Assembly: GCF_030254645.1 (NCBI RefSeq)
Contig: NZ_CP116346.1
Location: 910,001-974,000 of the forward strand
DNA from: Paucibacter sediminis
Lineage (GTDB): Bacteria > Pseudomonadota > Gammaproteobacteria > Burkholderiales > Burkholderiaceae_C
DNA length: 64,000 nucleotides
Reading direction: 5' to 3'
A model generated the notes under the pieces. The model was not told where the DNA came from. It made no database searches and was given only the letters and a program-made list of their open reading frames with translations. Shown piece by piece: positions 1 through 8,914 of this stretch; position 1 is the stretch's first letter, and each line of letters begins with the position of its first letter. The translations under genes and the position numbers were made by a program.

Positions 1-90
1 CGCCACGTCCACGCGGCTGGACGCGACCAGCACGGCGCGCCCAATGGCGACGCCGCGAGAAACAGGAATGCCAAAGACCTGAAAGCTCAT
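1..90 (-). CDS. ptsI: Phosphoenolpyruvate-protein phosphotransferase (enzyme I), N-terminal 30 codons
   Basis: Only the first 30 codons are inside the window; the gene runs off the left edge. The reverse strand begins ATG at 90 and encodes MSFQVFGIPVSRGVAIGRAV, which has the GxxVSxGxAxG pattern typical of enzyme I N-termini. Enzyme I is the cytoplasmic kinase that moves phosphate from PEP to HPr. The HPr and EIIA genes lie on the same strand just upstream at 1095-1785, which supports the call. An acyltransferase gene on the opposite strand separates ptsI from ptsH, so ptsI may need its own promoter in about 91-243. Confidence 0.85.
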   Translation of the reverse strand, partial: MSFQVFGIPVSRGVAIGRAVLVASSRVDVA

Positions 91-243
91 GCGTTGAATG
101 TAGCAGCGTGCCGTCGCACCCGACCCCAGGAACACCCGCGCGCGTGGGCGTGCGGGCGGGTCACGATTTCGTCACCGCTTGGTCACGCCCGCGTCACCGC
201 CGCAGCCGAGCATCACGTTCGTCCAACAACGACAAGGCCGATC

Positions 244-1092
244 ATGAGGGATCTCCCTTTGCCGACATTGCCCTTCTCCGAACTGCATGCGCCCCAGGCG
301 CCTCGGAGGTCACTTCCAGCGGGCTCCGCGATGGAATCCCAGGGGCTGGCCCGCACTCGCCTGGACGTGGTCTGGGCGCGCACTGAAGAGGAAGTTCGCC
401 AAGCCCAGCGTCTGAGATACCGGGTCTTCGTGAAGGAGATGGGCGCGCGCCTGAGCGTCCCGCAGGGTGCGCCCGCGGGCCACGACATCGACAGCTTCGA
501 CCCCTTCTGCGAGCACCTGCTGGTGCGCACCCTGGACGAGCATGGCCGCCCCGACGAAGTGATTGGCACCTACCGCGTGCTGACCCCGGCCGCCGCACTG
601 CGCGCCGGCGGGCTCTACAGCGAAACCGAGTTCGATCTCACGCGACTGCGCAGCCTGCGTCCGCAGATGGTGGAACTGGGGCGCTCCTGCGTGCACCCCG
701 AGCACCGCTCGGGCGGGGCCATCATGGCCCTGTGGGGCGCGCTGGCCGAATTCATGCTGCGCAACGGGCTCGACACCATGATCGGTTGCGCCAGCGTCAG
801 CATGCGCGACGGCGGCCACTACGCCGCCAGCCTCTGGAAGCAGTTGGAGAAGACCCATCTGGCCGGCATCGAATGGCAGGTGCGCCCGCGCCTGCCCTTG
901 CCGGTGGATGAGTTGCGCCACGACATGAGCGTCGAGGCCCCGCCGCTGATCAAGGGCTATCTGCGCTGCGGCGCGCGCATCCTCGGCCGCCCAGCCTGGG
1001 ACCCCGACTTCAACACCGCCGACCTGCCCATGATGATGCGCATCGCCGACCTGCCGGCACGCTATCGCCGGCACTTCCTCAACGAGGCCTGA
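244..1092 (+). CDS. GNAT-family N-acyltransferase, OlsB-like
   Basis: A 282-residue protein of the GNAT subgroup that includes ornithine N-alpha-acyltransferase (OlsB), the first enzyme of ornithine-lipid synthesis, which uses acyl-ACP. Visible family marks are RLRYRVFVKEMGARL near residue 57, the DIDSFDPFCEHLLV block, GTYRVLTP, and ELGRSCVHPEHRSG in the core acyl-donor region, followed by GCASVSM. I chose ATG 244 because AAGG lies 6 bases upstream. The frame stays open back to 94, but that extension is Arg/Pro/His-rich and looks non-coding. No olsA-like acyltransferase is adjacent, so the lipid-synthesis role is inferred from family resemblance. It sits on the opposite strand between ptsH and ptsI. 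Confidence 0.75.
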   Translation: MRDLPLPTLPFSELHAPQAPRRSLPAGSAMESQGLARTRLDVVWARTEEEVRQAQRLRYRVFVKEMGARLSVPQGAPAGHDIDSFDPFCEHLLVRTLDEHGRPDEVIGTYRVLTPAAALRAGGLYSETEFDLTRLRSLRPQMVELGRSCVHPEHRSGGAIMALWGALAEFMLRNGLDTMIGCASVSMRDGGHYAASLWKQLEKTHLAGIEWQVRPRLPLPVDELRHDMSVEAPPLIKGYLRCGARILGRPAWDPDFNTADLPMMMRIADLPARYRRHFLNEA

Positions 1093-1094
1093 GC

Positions 1095-1364
1095 CTACTG
1101 ACCCTCACCGAACTTGTCGTTGACAAGCGCGGTGATGGCGTCCTGGGCCGCCTGCTCGTCCGGGCCCTCGGTCTCCAACTCCACCTGGGCGCCCATGCCG
1201 GCGGCCAGCATCATCACGCCCATGATGCTCTTGGCATTCACGCGGCGGCCGTTGCGGCTCATGAAGATCTCGCACTGGAAGGAGCCGGCGAGCTTGGTGA
1301 GCTTGGCCGAGGCACGGGCATGCAAGCCCAGCTTGTTGCTGATGGTCAGATTGGACTTGATCAT
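1095..1364 (-). CDS. ptsH: Phosphocarrier protein HPr
   Basis: An 89-residue HPr, the usual length. His15 lies in NKLGLHARAS, the site phosphorylated by enzyme I. Ser46 lies in NAKSIMGVMMLAAG, the regulatory serine position targeted by HPr kinase in many betaproteobacteria. The frame extends upstream to 1478, but the family start is ATG 1364. The gene begins 7 bases after the EIIA stop, so the two are almost certainly cotranscribed. With no membrane permease nearby, this is likely the regulatory phosphorelay rather than a sugar transporter. Confidence 0.95.
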   Translation of the reverse strand: MIKSNLTISNKLGLHARASAKLTKLAGSFQCEIFMSRNGRRVNAKSIMGVMMLAAGMGAQVELETEGPDEQAAQDAITALVNDKFGEGQ

Positions 1365-1371
1365 GGACAGG

Positions 1372-1785
1372 TCAGGAGGACACGTTGGAGACGGTTTGGG
1401 CTGACTCGCCCTGCAAGATCCCCTGCTTGCCGCCGTCGGCGGCGCGCTGCAGCAGGGCATCCAGGGGTTCGTGGGCATAGCACAGCGAACGCCACAACAT
1501 CGGCACGTTCACCCCGCTGAGCACCCGCACATGCCCGCTGGCGTCGAGCAGGCGCTGGGCGCCATTGCAGGGCGTGGCGCCAAACACGTCGGTGAGCACC
1601 AGGGCCTCGGCATGACCGCCCGCGGCCAGCAGCGCGCGCGCGCGCGACTCCACCAGCTCGGCCGTCATATCGGGCGTGACGTCGAGCACCGACAGCTGCG
1701 GCGCGCAGTTCGGGAAGGTGTGCTCGGCCACCGCCTTGAGGGCGGAGGCCAGCGGGGCATGGGCAATCACGAGCAGACCGGGCAT
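1372..1785 (-). CDS. PTS EIIA component, mannose/fructose family
   Basis: A 137-residue cytoplasmic EIIA of the mannose type. His9 in VIAHAPLA is the expected phospho-acceptor, and VLTDVFGATPCNGAQ is the second conserved loop of the family. It precedes ptsH by 7 bases on the same strand. No EIIB, EIIC or EIID gene is visible, which matches the incomplete PTS of many betaproteobacteria, where the IIA protein has a regulatory rather than transport role. That role is inferred from context. Confidence 0.9.
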   Translation of the reverse strand: MPGLLVIAHAPLASALKAVAEHTFPNCAPQLSVLDVTPDMTAELVESRARALLAAGGHAEALVLTDVFGATPCNGAQRLLDASGHVRVLSGVNVPMLWRSLCYAHEPLDALLQRAADGGKQGILQGESAQTVSNVSS

Positions 1786-1792
1786 GGCAGGA

Positions 1793-2341
1793 TTATCGGT
1801 CCTGCAACTTCACCGAGTTCAGAAAGCTCTCCCAGGCCGGCCCGCCGGCCTGCGGCCCCAGGCGCACCAGCTGGTACACGCGCAGGCCGCGCGCGAACAC
1901 CGCCACCTCGGCCTGCACGTTCCGCCCCTCAGCCTGGCCGCCACGCAAGGCCTGCGTCAATGCCTCGGAGTTGGGCGTCATGCCCGCCAGAGCGAGCGGC
2001 TGCGCCGGCTCCGCCCGCGCATGCAGCTTGGCCGCCAGCGATGCACGCATCTGCGCCAACGCCGGCGTCAACTTTGCGGGCTCGTCCACGTCGGCCCAGG
2101 CGAGCGAAAAGCGCGCGCCCTCGGCCATGCAGACGGCCAGCCCCATCTCCAGCGCCGGCTGCCCGGCCGATGCGGCGCGCAAGGGGCGGCTCTCCACCTC
2201 GGGCTTGCAGGGAAACAGCAGGCTCAGGCCGGCATGCTCGGGGCGCACCTCGCGCCAGTTGAGTCCGGGGGAGCAGGCCAGCAACGCGCCGGCCAGTGCG
2301 AGCAGGGCACAACGGCCCGGCGTCTGGGTAGAGAACGACAT
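1793..2341 (-). CDS. Putative lipoprotein of unknown function
   Basis: A 182-residue predicted lipoprotein. The N-terminus has a hydrophobic stretch ending in the lipobox ALLAC at about residues 19-23, so signal peptidase II processing and membrane anchoring are expected. I do not recognise the rest as a named family. ATG 2341 is preferred over upstream in-frame starts because it places the signal sequence at the N-terminus. It ends 7 bases before the EIIA gene and may be first in that operon. It is divergent from the CoA-transferase gene at 2386, so both promoters must lie in or near 2342-2385. Confidence 0.65.
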   Translation of the reverse strand: MSFSTQTPGRCALLALAGALLACSPGLNWREVRPEHAGLSLLFPCKPEVESRPLRAASAGQPALEMGLAVCMAEGARFSLAWADVDEPAKLTPALAQMRASLAAKLHARAEPAQPLALAGMTPNSEALTQALRGGQAEGRNVQAEVAVFARGLRVYQLVRLGPQAGGPAWESFLNSVKLQDR

Positions 2342-2385
2342 GACCGCATTATCCCGGGGCAGGCCGCCAGCGGCCGTACCGCAAA

Positions 2386-3633
2386 ATGCCCCCCATGCAG
2401 ACACCCGCATCCAATACCGCACTGGCCGGCATACGCGTCCTCGATCTCTCCCGCGTCCTGGCCGGCCCCTGGTGCACCCAGACGCTGGCCGACCTGGGCG
2501 CAGACGTTCTCAAGGTCGAACGCCCCGGCACAGGCGACGATACGCGCGCCTGGGGCCCACCCTATCTGAAAACCCGCGAGGGGCAGGACAGCAGCGAGGC
2601 CGCCTATTTCCTGGGCGTGAACCGCAACAAGCGCTCGATCGCGATCGACATTGCAAGCCCGCGCGGCCAGGCCCTGATACGCGAAATGGCCGGCAAGGCC
2701 GACGTGCTGGTGGAAAACTTCAAGGTCGGCGACCTGGCCCGCTACGGCCTGGATGCCCAGAGCCTGCTGGCCGAGTTTCCCGGCCTGGTGATCTGCTCGG
2801 TGACCGGCTTCGGCCAGACCGGCCCCTACAAGGACCGCGCCGGCTACGACTATGCGGTGCAGGGCCTGGGCGGCCTGATGAGCGTGACCGGCGAGCGCGA
2901 CGGCCTGCCCGGCGGCGGGCCGCAGAAGGTGGGCGTGGCGGTGGCCGATCTGTTCACCGGCATGTATGCCACCGTGGCGGTGCTGGCGGCCTTGCGCCAC
3001 CGCGATGCCACGGGGCAGGGCCAGATCGTCGACATGGCCCTGCTGGACACCCAGGTGGCGATGCTGGCCAATCTGGGCGCCAACTACCTCTGCACCGGCG
3101 TGCCGCCGCGGCGCATGGGCAACGCGCACCAGAACATCGTGCCCTACCAGGTGTTCGAGGCCAGCGATGGCCATGTGATCGTGGCGGTGGGCAACGACAA
3201 GCAGTTCGCCAAGTTCGCCGAACTGGCAGGCCACCCCGCATGGGCGGCCGACGCACGCTTTGCCAGCAACGCCGACCGGGTGCGCCACCGCGAGCTGCTG
3301 GTGCCCATGATTGCCGACGCGCTCAAGACACGCCCGCGGCAGCATTGGCTGGATGCCATGGAAGCCGCCAAGGTGCCCTGCGGTGCCATCAACGACCTGG
3401 GTGAGGTGTTCGCCGATCCCCAGGTCCAGGCCCGCGAGATGACGGTGCCCATGCCCCACCCGCTCAGCGACGGGCTGACGCTGGTGGCCAGCCCGATGAA
3501 GCTCTCGGCCACGCCGGTCAGCTACCGGCTGGCCCCGCCGCTGCTGGGCCAGCACACCGAGGAGGTGCTGGCCGAATTCGGCTACGCGCCCGCCGAGATC
3601 GCGACCCTGCGCGAACAGGGGGTGATCGCATGA
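2386..3633 (+). CDS. CaiB/BaiF-type class III CoA-transferase
   Basis: A 415-residue acyl-CoA:carboxylate CoA-transferase of family III, close to the usual 400 residues. The N-terminus has GIRVLDLSRVLAGPW and DLGADVLKVERPG. The catalytic aspartate is expected at Asp188 in VGVAVADLFTG. VENFKVGDLARYGLD and CSVTGFGQTGPY are further family blocks. ATG 2395 is an equally possible start. The substrate cannot be told from sequence. It overlaps the next gene by 4 bases (ATGA), so the hydrolase is likely translated with it. Confidence 0.88.
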   Translation: MPPMQTPASNTALAGIRVLDLSRVLAGPWCTQTLADLGADVLKVERPGTGDDTRAWGPPYLKTREGQDSSEAAYFLGVNRNKRSIAIDIASPRGQALIREMAGKADVLVENFKVGDLARYGLDAQSLLAEFPGLVICSVTGFGQTGPYKDRAGYDYAVQGLGGLMSVTGERDGLPGGGPQKVGVAVADLFTGMYATVAVLAALRHRDATGQGQIVDMALLDTQVAMLANLGANYLCTGVPPRRMGNAHQNIVPYQVFEASDGHVIVAVGNDKQFAKFAELAGHPAWAADARFASNADRVRHRELLVPMIADALKTRPRQHWLDAMEAAKVPCGAINDLGEVFADPQVQAREMTVPMPHPLSDGLTLVASPMKLSATPVSYRLAPPLLGQHTEEVLAEFGYAPAEIATLREQGVIA

Positions 3634-4337
3634 GCAGCAGCATCGTGCTGGTGCATGGCGCCTGGCACGGTGCCTGGTGCTGGCGGCGCGTGCTGGCGCC
3701 GCTCTGGGCGGCCGGGCATCGCGTCTTCCCGGTCACGCTGACGGGCGTTGGCGAACGCGCCCATCAGCTCAGCCGGGAGATCACGCTGCATACCCATATC
3801 GAGGACGTGGCGCGCGTGATCGAGGCCGAGGAGCTCGACCAGGTGCTGCTGGTGGGCCACAGCTACGCCGGCATGGTGATCACCGGCGTAGCCGACCGCA
3901 TGGCCGCGCGCATCCGGCGCCTGGTCTATCTGGATGCGGTGGTGCCGCTACCGGGCGAAAGCTGGTCCAGCCGCCACAGCGAGACCACCCAGGCCGAGCG
4001 CCGCGCGGCGATTGCCGCCCATGGCCATATCCCCGCGGCAGCCCCCTCGGCCTTCGGCCTGCAGGCCGAGGATGCCGACTGGGTGGCGCGCCGCCAGACC
4101 CCGCAGCCCGGCGGCGTGTACGACAGCCCGCTGCACTTCGACGCCCAGCGCCTGGCCGCCCTGCCGCGCAGCTTCATCGACTGCACGGCGCCGGCGCTGG
4201 CCACCATCGCCATCGCGCGCCAGCGCGTGCGCGAGCAGCCCGGCTGGGACCTGCACGAGATCGCCACCGGCCACGACGCGATGATTTCCGCGCCGGACGC
4301 GCTGCTGGCCATCCTGCTGAAGTTGGCCTGCGCGTGA
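3630..4337 (+). CDS. Alpha/beta hydrolase, salicylate esterase-like group
   Basis: A 235-residue single-domain alpha/beta hydrolase. The oxyanion region is VLVHGAWHGAWCW near the N-terminus and the nucleophile elbow is GHSYAG, with the serine at about residue 77. This compact form resembles plant methyl-esterase/hydroxynitrile-lyase-like bacterial hydrolases. Its start overlaps the end of the CoA-transferase gene by 4 bases, suggesting a shared acyl or ester substrate. The substrate is not deducible. No signal peptide is seen, so it is cytoplasmic. Confidence 0.8.
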   Translation: MSSSIVLVHGAWHGAWCWRRVLAPLWAAGHRVFPVTLTGVGERAHQLSREITLHTHIEDVARVIEAEELDQVLLVGHSYAGMVITGVADRMAARIRRLVYLDAVVPLPGESWSSRHSETTQAERRAAIAAHGHIPAAAPSAFGLQAEDADWVARRQTPQPGGVYDSPLHFDAQRLAALPRSFIDCTAPALATIAIARQRVREQPGWDLHEIATGHDAMISAPDALLAILLKLACA

Positions 4338-4482
4338 GGGAGTTCACGAAACCGGGGCCGCATCCCCTGCCCTGAGGAAGTTTCCCCCGAGACGGGGGAT
4401 GGACGCCCCCAGGCCCCGCCCGGACCATGGCGACCGACCCCGCCGCTCGCCATCGCGGGCGGTCGCTCAACAAGAACAATCC

Positions 4483-5631
4483 ATGCCCACCCCGCCCGCC
4501 ACCCCGCTTGCTCCGCCCGCTGCCGCCGCCAATGACGTGGCGCAGGGGCCGAGCCAATCTCAATGGGCGGAGATCGTGCAGCAGCTGGGCGCCGAGATCG
4601 CCGGGCCGCTGAGCGCAGCGCTGGAGCGGGTGCACAACCTCGTCGTGACCGGCCAGATCGACCGGCAGAGCCTGCGCGCCCTGCGCGACAACGTGGCGCT
4701 GGCGCGCGAGACCGGCATGATGGGCCAGCAACTGGCACGGCTGGCCTCGGGCCGGCTGCGGCTCTCGCGCGAACGCGTGCACCTGACCCAGGTGTTGCGC
4801 GGCGTGCTGGCGCATCGCAGCCGCGAGACCCAGGCACGCGGCATCCAGGTGCGCCAGGTGCTCAAGCCGGTGGAGATCGTGGCGGATGGCTCGCTGCTGT
4901 TCTCGCTGCTGAATGCCCTGCTGGACTGGGCCCTCGCCAGCACGCACTCGTCGATCGACCTGCGCCTGGACCTGACGCCCTGGCCCGCCAAGGCGCGCCT
5001 GATGTGCCGCTTCGCGCATCGCTCGCTGGACCTGATCGACGACCCGCGCAAGCAGGAGCTGCCGCCGGCCTTGAATTCGCTGGCCTGGCGCCTGGTGGAG
5101 CAGACCGCGCTGACCATGGGCGTGCTGCCGCTGCGCGAGGATGAGGCCGGCATCACGGTGCTGACGCTGGAGTTTCCGCACACCATCAGCGACGAACCTG
5201 GCGCCACCCCGCCGGTGCTGGAGAAGGAGCCCGAGCACCAGCCCTCCACCAATTCCAAGCCGCTGGCCGGCAGCCATCTGCTGATCGTCACGCCGCGGCG
5301 CGAGCTGCGCGCGCAGATCCAGGACTCGGTGCGACACATGGGCCTGATCATCGACGTGGTCAACAACATGGACGAGGCCACCCAGTTCTGCCTGGAAGGC
5401 CTACCGCATGGCATCGTGTTCGAGTCGGCCCAACGCGGCGCAGCCTTCGAGCTGCTGCGCGCCGACGTGCTGCGCGAGGTGCCGGAGTTCAGCTTCGTCG
5501 AGGTGCTGGACGAGGACCATGTGACCCAGCTCTCCACCGCCACCAGCGACGGCATGGCACGCATCGCCCGCAAGCACCTCACCGACGCGCTGCCGTCCAT
5601 CCTGCTGTTCGAACTCTCAAAGTCCCTCTGA
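4483..5631 (+). CDS. Degenerate histidine-kinase-like protein with receiver-like C-terminus
   Basis: A 382-residue cytoplasmic protein. The first half resembles a kinase dimerisation and ATPase module: a helical region at about 30-130 and an N-box-like stretch VADGSLLFSLLNALLDWAL near 130-150. I see no phospho-acceptor His within an H-box and no G1/G2 glycine loops of an ATPase. The C-terminal part (about 255-382) starts LLIVTPRRELRAQ and looks like a receiver fold, but lacks the acidic pair and clear Asp/Lys of an active receiver. It may be a signalling adaptor; I cannot assign a pathway. ATG 4483 is chosen because the upstream in-frame extension to 4399 is Pro/Arg-rich. Confidence 0.55.
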   Translation: MPTPPATPLAPPAAAANDVAQGPSQSQWAEIVQQLGAEIAGPLSAALERVHNLVVTGQIDRQSLRALRDNVALARETGMMGQQLARLASGRLRLSRERVHLTQVLRGVLAHRSRETQARGIQVRQVLKPVEIVADGSLLFSLLNALLDWALASTHSSIDLRLDLTPWPAKARLMCRFAHRSLDLIDDPRKQELPPALNSLAWRLVEQTALTMGVLPLREDEAGITVLTLEFPHTISDEPGATPPVLEKEPEHQPSTNSKPLAGSHLLIVTPRRELRAQIQDSVRHMGLIIDVVNNMDEATQFCLEGLPHGIVFESAQRGAAFELLRADVLREVPEFSFVEVLDEDHVTQLSTATSDGMARIARKHLTDALPSILLFELSKSL

Positions 5632-5670
5632 CGCAGCGGGCCGGCGGCGCTGGCCTACACTGGCGGGGCT

Positions 5671-6180
5671 ATGAAAACCTCTCGCATGCTTGCTTCCGTG
5701 GTGATGGTGGCCGCCCTCGGCGGCGCTGCCTGGCTGGGCTACCAGAGTCTGGCCAAGAAGGAGCAGGCCCCCGCGGTGCACTATGTGCTGCTGGACGGCA
5801 GCAAGGTCGACTCCAGCGCCTGGGCCGGCAAGGTCGTGCTGGTGAACTTCTGGGCCACCAGTTGCACCACCTGCGTGCACGAGATGCCGCAAATCATCGC
5901 CACGCACGAGAAGTTCAAGGCCCGTGGCTTTGACACCGTGGCGGTGGCGATGAGCTACGACCCGCCCGCCTTTGTCGCCAACTTTGCCGAGAGCCGCAAG
6001 CTCCCCTTCGGCGTGGCGATCGACAACACCGGCGAGATTGCCAAGCAGTTCGGCCGCGTGCAGCTGACGCCCACCACCGTGCTCATCAACAAGCGCGGCG
6101 AGATCGTCAAACGCTATGTGGGCGAGCCCGACTTCGCCGCCCTGCACGGGCTGGTGGAGCAGCTGCTGGCCGAGACCTGA
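5671..6180 (+). CDS. TlpA-family thiol:disulfide oxidoreductase
   Basis: A 169-residue thioredoxin-fold protein with an N-terminal membrane anchor (about residues 6-22) that would place the domain in the periplasm. The active site is WATSCTTC, so the CxxC is CTTC. The cis-proline loop is in QLTPTTVLIN. Such proteins reduce periplasmic disulfides, for example in cytochrome c maturation, but no ccm gene is nearby. It starts 39 bases after the kinase-like gene on the same strand and is followed by the convergent lipA gene 4 bases after its stop. Confidence 0.88.
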   Translation: MKTSRMLASVVMVAALGGAAWLGYQSLAKKEQAPAVHYVLLDGSKVDSSAWAGKVVLVNFWATSCTTCVHEMPQIIATHEKFKARGFDTVAVAMSYDPPAFVANFAESRKLPFGVAIDNTGEIAKQFGRVQLTPTTVLINKRGEIVKRYVGEPDFAALHGLVEQLLAET

Positions 6181-6184
6181 TAGC

Positions 6185-7180
6185 TCAGGCGCCGCTGGCG
6201 CCCTGCAGGGCCTGTGCGGCCTGCTTGTCGGCGTGGTAGCTGCTGCGCACCATGGCACCCACGGCGGCGTGGGTGAAGCCCATCTTGTAAGCCTCGGCCT
6301 CGAACATCTTGAAGGTGTCCGGGTGCACATAGCGGCGCACCGGCAGGTGGTGCCCGGAGGGCGCCAGGTACTGGCCGATGGTGAGCATGTCGATGTTGTG
6401 GGCGCGCATGTCGCGCATCACCTGCAGGATCTCTTCGTCGGTCTCGCCCAGGCCCACCATGATGCCGCTCTTGGTCGGCACGCCCGGCACTTCCTCCTTG
6501 AAGCGCTTGAGCAGGTTCAGGCTGAACTCGTAGTCCGAACCCGGGCGCGCTTCCTTGTACAGGCGCGGCGCGGTCTCGAGGTTGTGGTTCATGACGTCGG
6601 GCGGCGCGGCCTTGAGGATCTCCAGCGCGCGGTCCATGCGGCCGCGGAAATCGGGCACCAGCACCTCGATCTGCGTGCTGGGGCTTTGCGCGCGCACCTG
6701 GCGGATGCACTCGGCGAAATGGCCGGCACCGCCATCGCGCAGGTCGTCGCGGTCCACGCTGGTGATCACCACGTACTTGAGCTTGAGCGCGGCAATCGTC
6801 TTGGCCAGGTTCTCGGGCTCGCTGGCATCCAGCGGGTCGGGGCGGCCATGGCCGACGTCGCAGAAGGGGCAGCGGCGCGTGCACTTGTCGCCCATGATCA
6901 TGAAGGTGGCCGTGCCATGGCCGAAGCATTCACCGATATTTGGGCAGGAGGCTTCCTCGCAGACGGTGTGCAGCTTGTGCTCGCGCAGGATCTGCTTGAT
7001 CTCGTAGAAGCGCGTGCTGGGCGAACCGGCCTTGACGCGGATCCAGTCGGGCTTCTTCAGCGTCTCCGCCGGCACGATCTTGATCGGGATGCGCGCCGTC
7101 TTGGCCTGGGCCTTTTGTTTGGCGCTGGCGTCATAGGCCTCGCCGCTCTTCGCTTCGTGGGTGATGTTCTCGGTCGCCAT
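6185..7180 (-). CDS. lipA: Lipoyl synthase (radical SAM)
   Basis: A 331-residue lipoyl synthase, which inserts two sulfurs into protein-bound octanoyl groups. Both iron-sulfur motifs are present: the auxiliary cluster cysteines in [12 protein letters not shown] and the radical-SAM CxxxCxxC as [26 protein letters not shown] and the C-terminal [15 protein letters not shown] also match the family. The reading frame is open upstream through lipB, but ATG 7180 gives the conserved N-terminus. It follows lipB by 20 bases, so octanoyl transfer and sulfur insertion are encoded together. Confidence 0.97.
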   Translation of the reverse strand: MATENITHEAKSGEAYDASAKQKAQAKTARIPIKIVPAETLKKPDWIRVKAGSPSTRFYEIKQILREHKLHTVCEEASCPNIGECFGHGTATFMIMGDKCTRRCPFCDVGHGRPDPLDASEPENLAKTIAALKLKYVVITSVDRDDLRDGGAGHFAECIRQVRAQSPSTQIEVLVPDFRGRMDRALEILKAAPPDVMNHNLETAPRLYKEARPGSDYEFSLNLLKRFKEEVPGVPTKSGIMVGLGETDEEILQVMRDMRAHNIDMLTIGQYLAPSGHHLPVRRYVHPDTFKMFEAEAYKMGFTHAAVGAMVRSSYHADKQAAQALQGASGA

Positions 7181-7200
7181 GACGCCTTGTACTCGTTCCT

Positions 7201-7869
7201 TCAGCGCACCAGCTGGGCGGCAAGCCGCTCGCCAAAACGCTGGGCCACAGTGGGCCAATCGGTGAAAACGCCAAGTGTAGCGAGGTCCACCGTCCGCAAG
7301 CCGGCATAGCCACATGGGTTGATGCCGGTAAAGGGCTGCAGATCCATGGCGACGTTCAGCGCCACGCCGTGGTAGGTGCATTGCCGGCTGACCTTGATGC
7401 CCAGCGCCGCCACCTTGCCCAGGCCGCGGAAGGGATCGTCCGGATGGGCCGGCCCGGTGAGCGCGGCATGGGCGCCGGGATCGTCCAGTCGCACATAGAT
7501 GCCGGGGGCGCCGCTGACGCGATGACCGGTGATGCCAAAGCCCTCCAGGGTCTGGATCACGGCGGCCTCGAGCCGGAACACATACTCGCGCACGAAATAG
7601 CCCTGGCGCTGCAGATTGATGAGCGGATAGGCCACCACCTGGCCGGGGCCGTGATAGGTCACCTGGCCGCCACGGTTGGTCTGCACCACCGGAATCTGGC
7701 CGGGGTTGAGCAGGTGGGCAGCCTGGCCGGCCAGGCCCTGGGTGTAGACCGGGTCGAATTCGCACAGCCAGATCTCGTCGGGCGTGTCGGGGCCGCGCGT
7801 CTCGGTAAAGGCGCGCATCGCCTCCAGAGTGGCCACATAGTCCACGCGGCCCAGGGTTTTCACAATCAT
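7201..7869 (-). CDS. lipB: Octanoyl-[acyl-carrier-protein]:protein N-octanoyltransferase
   Basis: A 222-residue LipB, the enzyme that moves octanoate from ACP to lipoyl domains of 2-oxoacid dehydrogenases and GcvH. Visible marks are [19 protein letters not shown], the catalytic lysine in [17 protein letters not shown], and the catalytic cysteine in GINPCGYAG. It is directly upstream of lipA. The usual neighbour ybeD is 750 bases further upstream, separated by a Sel1-repeat gene on the other strand. Confidence 0.96.
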   Translation of the reverse strand: MIVKTLGRVDYVATLEAMRAFTETRGPDTPDEIWLCEFDPVYTQGLAGQAAHLLNPGQIPVVQTNRGGQVTYHGPGQVVAYPLINLQRQGYFVREYVFRLEAAVIQTLEGFGITGHRVSGAPGIYVRLDDPGAHAALTGPAHPDDPFRGLGKVAALGIKVSRQCTYHGVALNVAMDLQPFTGINPCGYAGLRTVDLATLGVFTDWPTVAQRFGERLAAQLVR

Positions 7870-7959
7870 GCCGCCATCCTAGCTGGTGCGCTGTAAGGCC
7901 CCGGGCCCACCAGGCGACCGAGTTTGAGTTAGCGTTCACCCAGCCACAAAGGATGCCCG

Positions 7960-8604
7960 ATGCGTTTTGCTTTCGCCCTGCTCGCCCTGCTGCTCAACTC
8001 CAGCTTGAGCTGGGCCGCACCCGACATCGACGCCGTCATTGCCGCCTACGCGCAGGGCGATCTGAAAGCGGCCGCGCGCGGTTTCGGCGAGCTCTCCAGG
8101 CGCGCCGTGCCGCTGGCCGACTACAACCTGGCGATGATGCACATCCGCGGTGAGTTGCCGGCGCCGAGCCTGCGCGAGGCGCGCCGGCTGCTGGAACGCG
8201 CCGCCGCCGGCGGCCTGATCCGCGCCGAACTGAGCCTGGGCCAGTTCCACGAGCAGGGCCTGCTGGGCAAGCCGGACCTGCGGCAGGCCAATAGCTGGTA
8301 CGCGCGCGCCGCCGAGCATGGCAGCGTGGATGGTCAGGTCGCCATCGCCACCGCGCTCTATCTGGGCCGGGGCATTGCCCAGGACCTGGCGGGCGCCGCG
8401 CATTGGTATCGCGAGGCGGCCAAGGGCGGCGATGTGGGCGCGCAATACCTGCTCGCCTCGATGTATGAGGCCGGACTGGGCGTGGATCAGGACCTGCGCC
8501 TGGCGCGCTACTGGTACGACATCGCCGCGCGCAATGGCGACGATGCGGCACCCTACAAGCTCAAGGAAATCGACGCCAAGCTGGCGCCCGCAAACGAGGC
8601 CTGA
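7960..8604 (+). CDS. Exported Sel1-repeat protein
   Basis: A 214-residue protein with a signal peptide (first about 20 residues, ending SLSWAA) followed by about five Sel1/TPR-like helical repeats of roughly 36 residues. The repeat signature is the A-x-x-G-x-A-x-A-x-x-x-L-x-x-x-Y pattern, for example [14 protein letters not shown]. It is probably a periplasmic scaffold for protein contacts. No partner is evident. It lies alone on the plus strand between lipB and the ybeD-family gene. A good AAAGGATG ribosome-binding stretch lies just before ATG 7960. Confidence 0.82.
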   Translation: MRFAFALLALLLNSSLSWAAPDIDAVIAAYAQGDLKAAARGFGELSRRAVPLADYNLAMMHIRGELPAPSLREARRLLERAAAGGLIRAELSLGQFHEQGLLGKPDLRQANSWYARAAEHGSVDGQVAIATALYLGRGIAQDLAGAAHWYREAAKGGDVGAQYLLASMYEAGLGVDQDLRLARYWYDIAARNGDDAAPYKLKEIDAKLAPANEA

Positions 8605-8622
8605 CTTGGGCGCGCGTGGCGC

Positions 8623-8907
8623 TCAGAGCACCACCTTCACCATCGGATGGGTGGTGAGGGTGCGGTAGAGCTCGTCGAGCTGCTCACGGCTGGTGGCCGT
8701 GACGGTGATGGTCAGCCCCAGGTACTTGCCACCCGAGCTGGGGCGGCGCTCCACGGTGGTGCCATCGAACTCGGGGTCGAACTGCTGCGCCACCATCACG
8801 ATGGCCTCGACAAAACCCTCCACATGCGCGCCCATCACCTTGATGGGAAAGCGCGAGGGATATTCGATCAGCGATTCTTCGGGGGGAATGGGTCGGTTGA
8901 AATCCAT
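8623..8907 (-). CDS. YbeD/DUF493 family small protein
   Basis: A 94-residue protein of the DUF493 (YbeD) family, with the conserved ESLIEYPSRFPIKVMG near the N-terminus and HPMVKVVL at the C-terminus. The family has an ACT-like fold and is commonly encoded next to lipB; its function is not firmly known. Here it starts 7 bases after the D-amino-acid transaminase gene, so these two are likely one transcript. Confidence 0.9.
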   Translation of the reverse strand: MDFNRPIPPEESLIEYPSRFPIKVMGAHVEGFVEAIVMVAQQFDPEFDGTTVERRPSSGGKYLGLTITVTATSREQLDELYRTLTTHPMVKVVL

Positions 8908-8914
8908 ATTGACC

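Noticed and set aside
4383-4399. TCCCCC/GGGGGA hairpin after the hydrolase gene as a terminator
   Set aside because: The stem is only six base pairs, with no U-run on either strand, in a GC-rich region where such repeats arise by chance.
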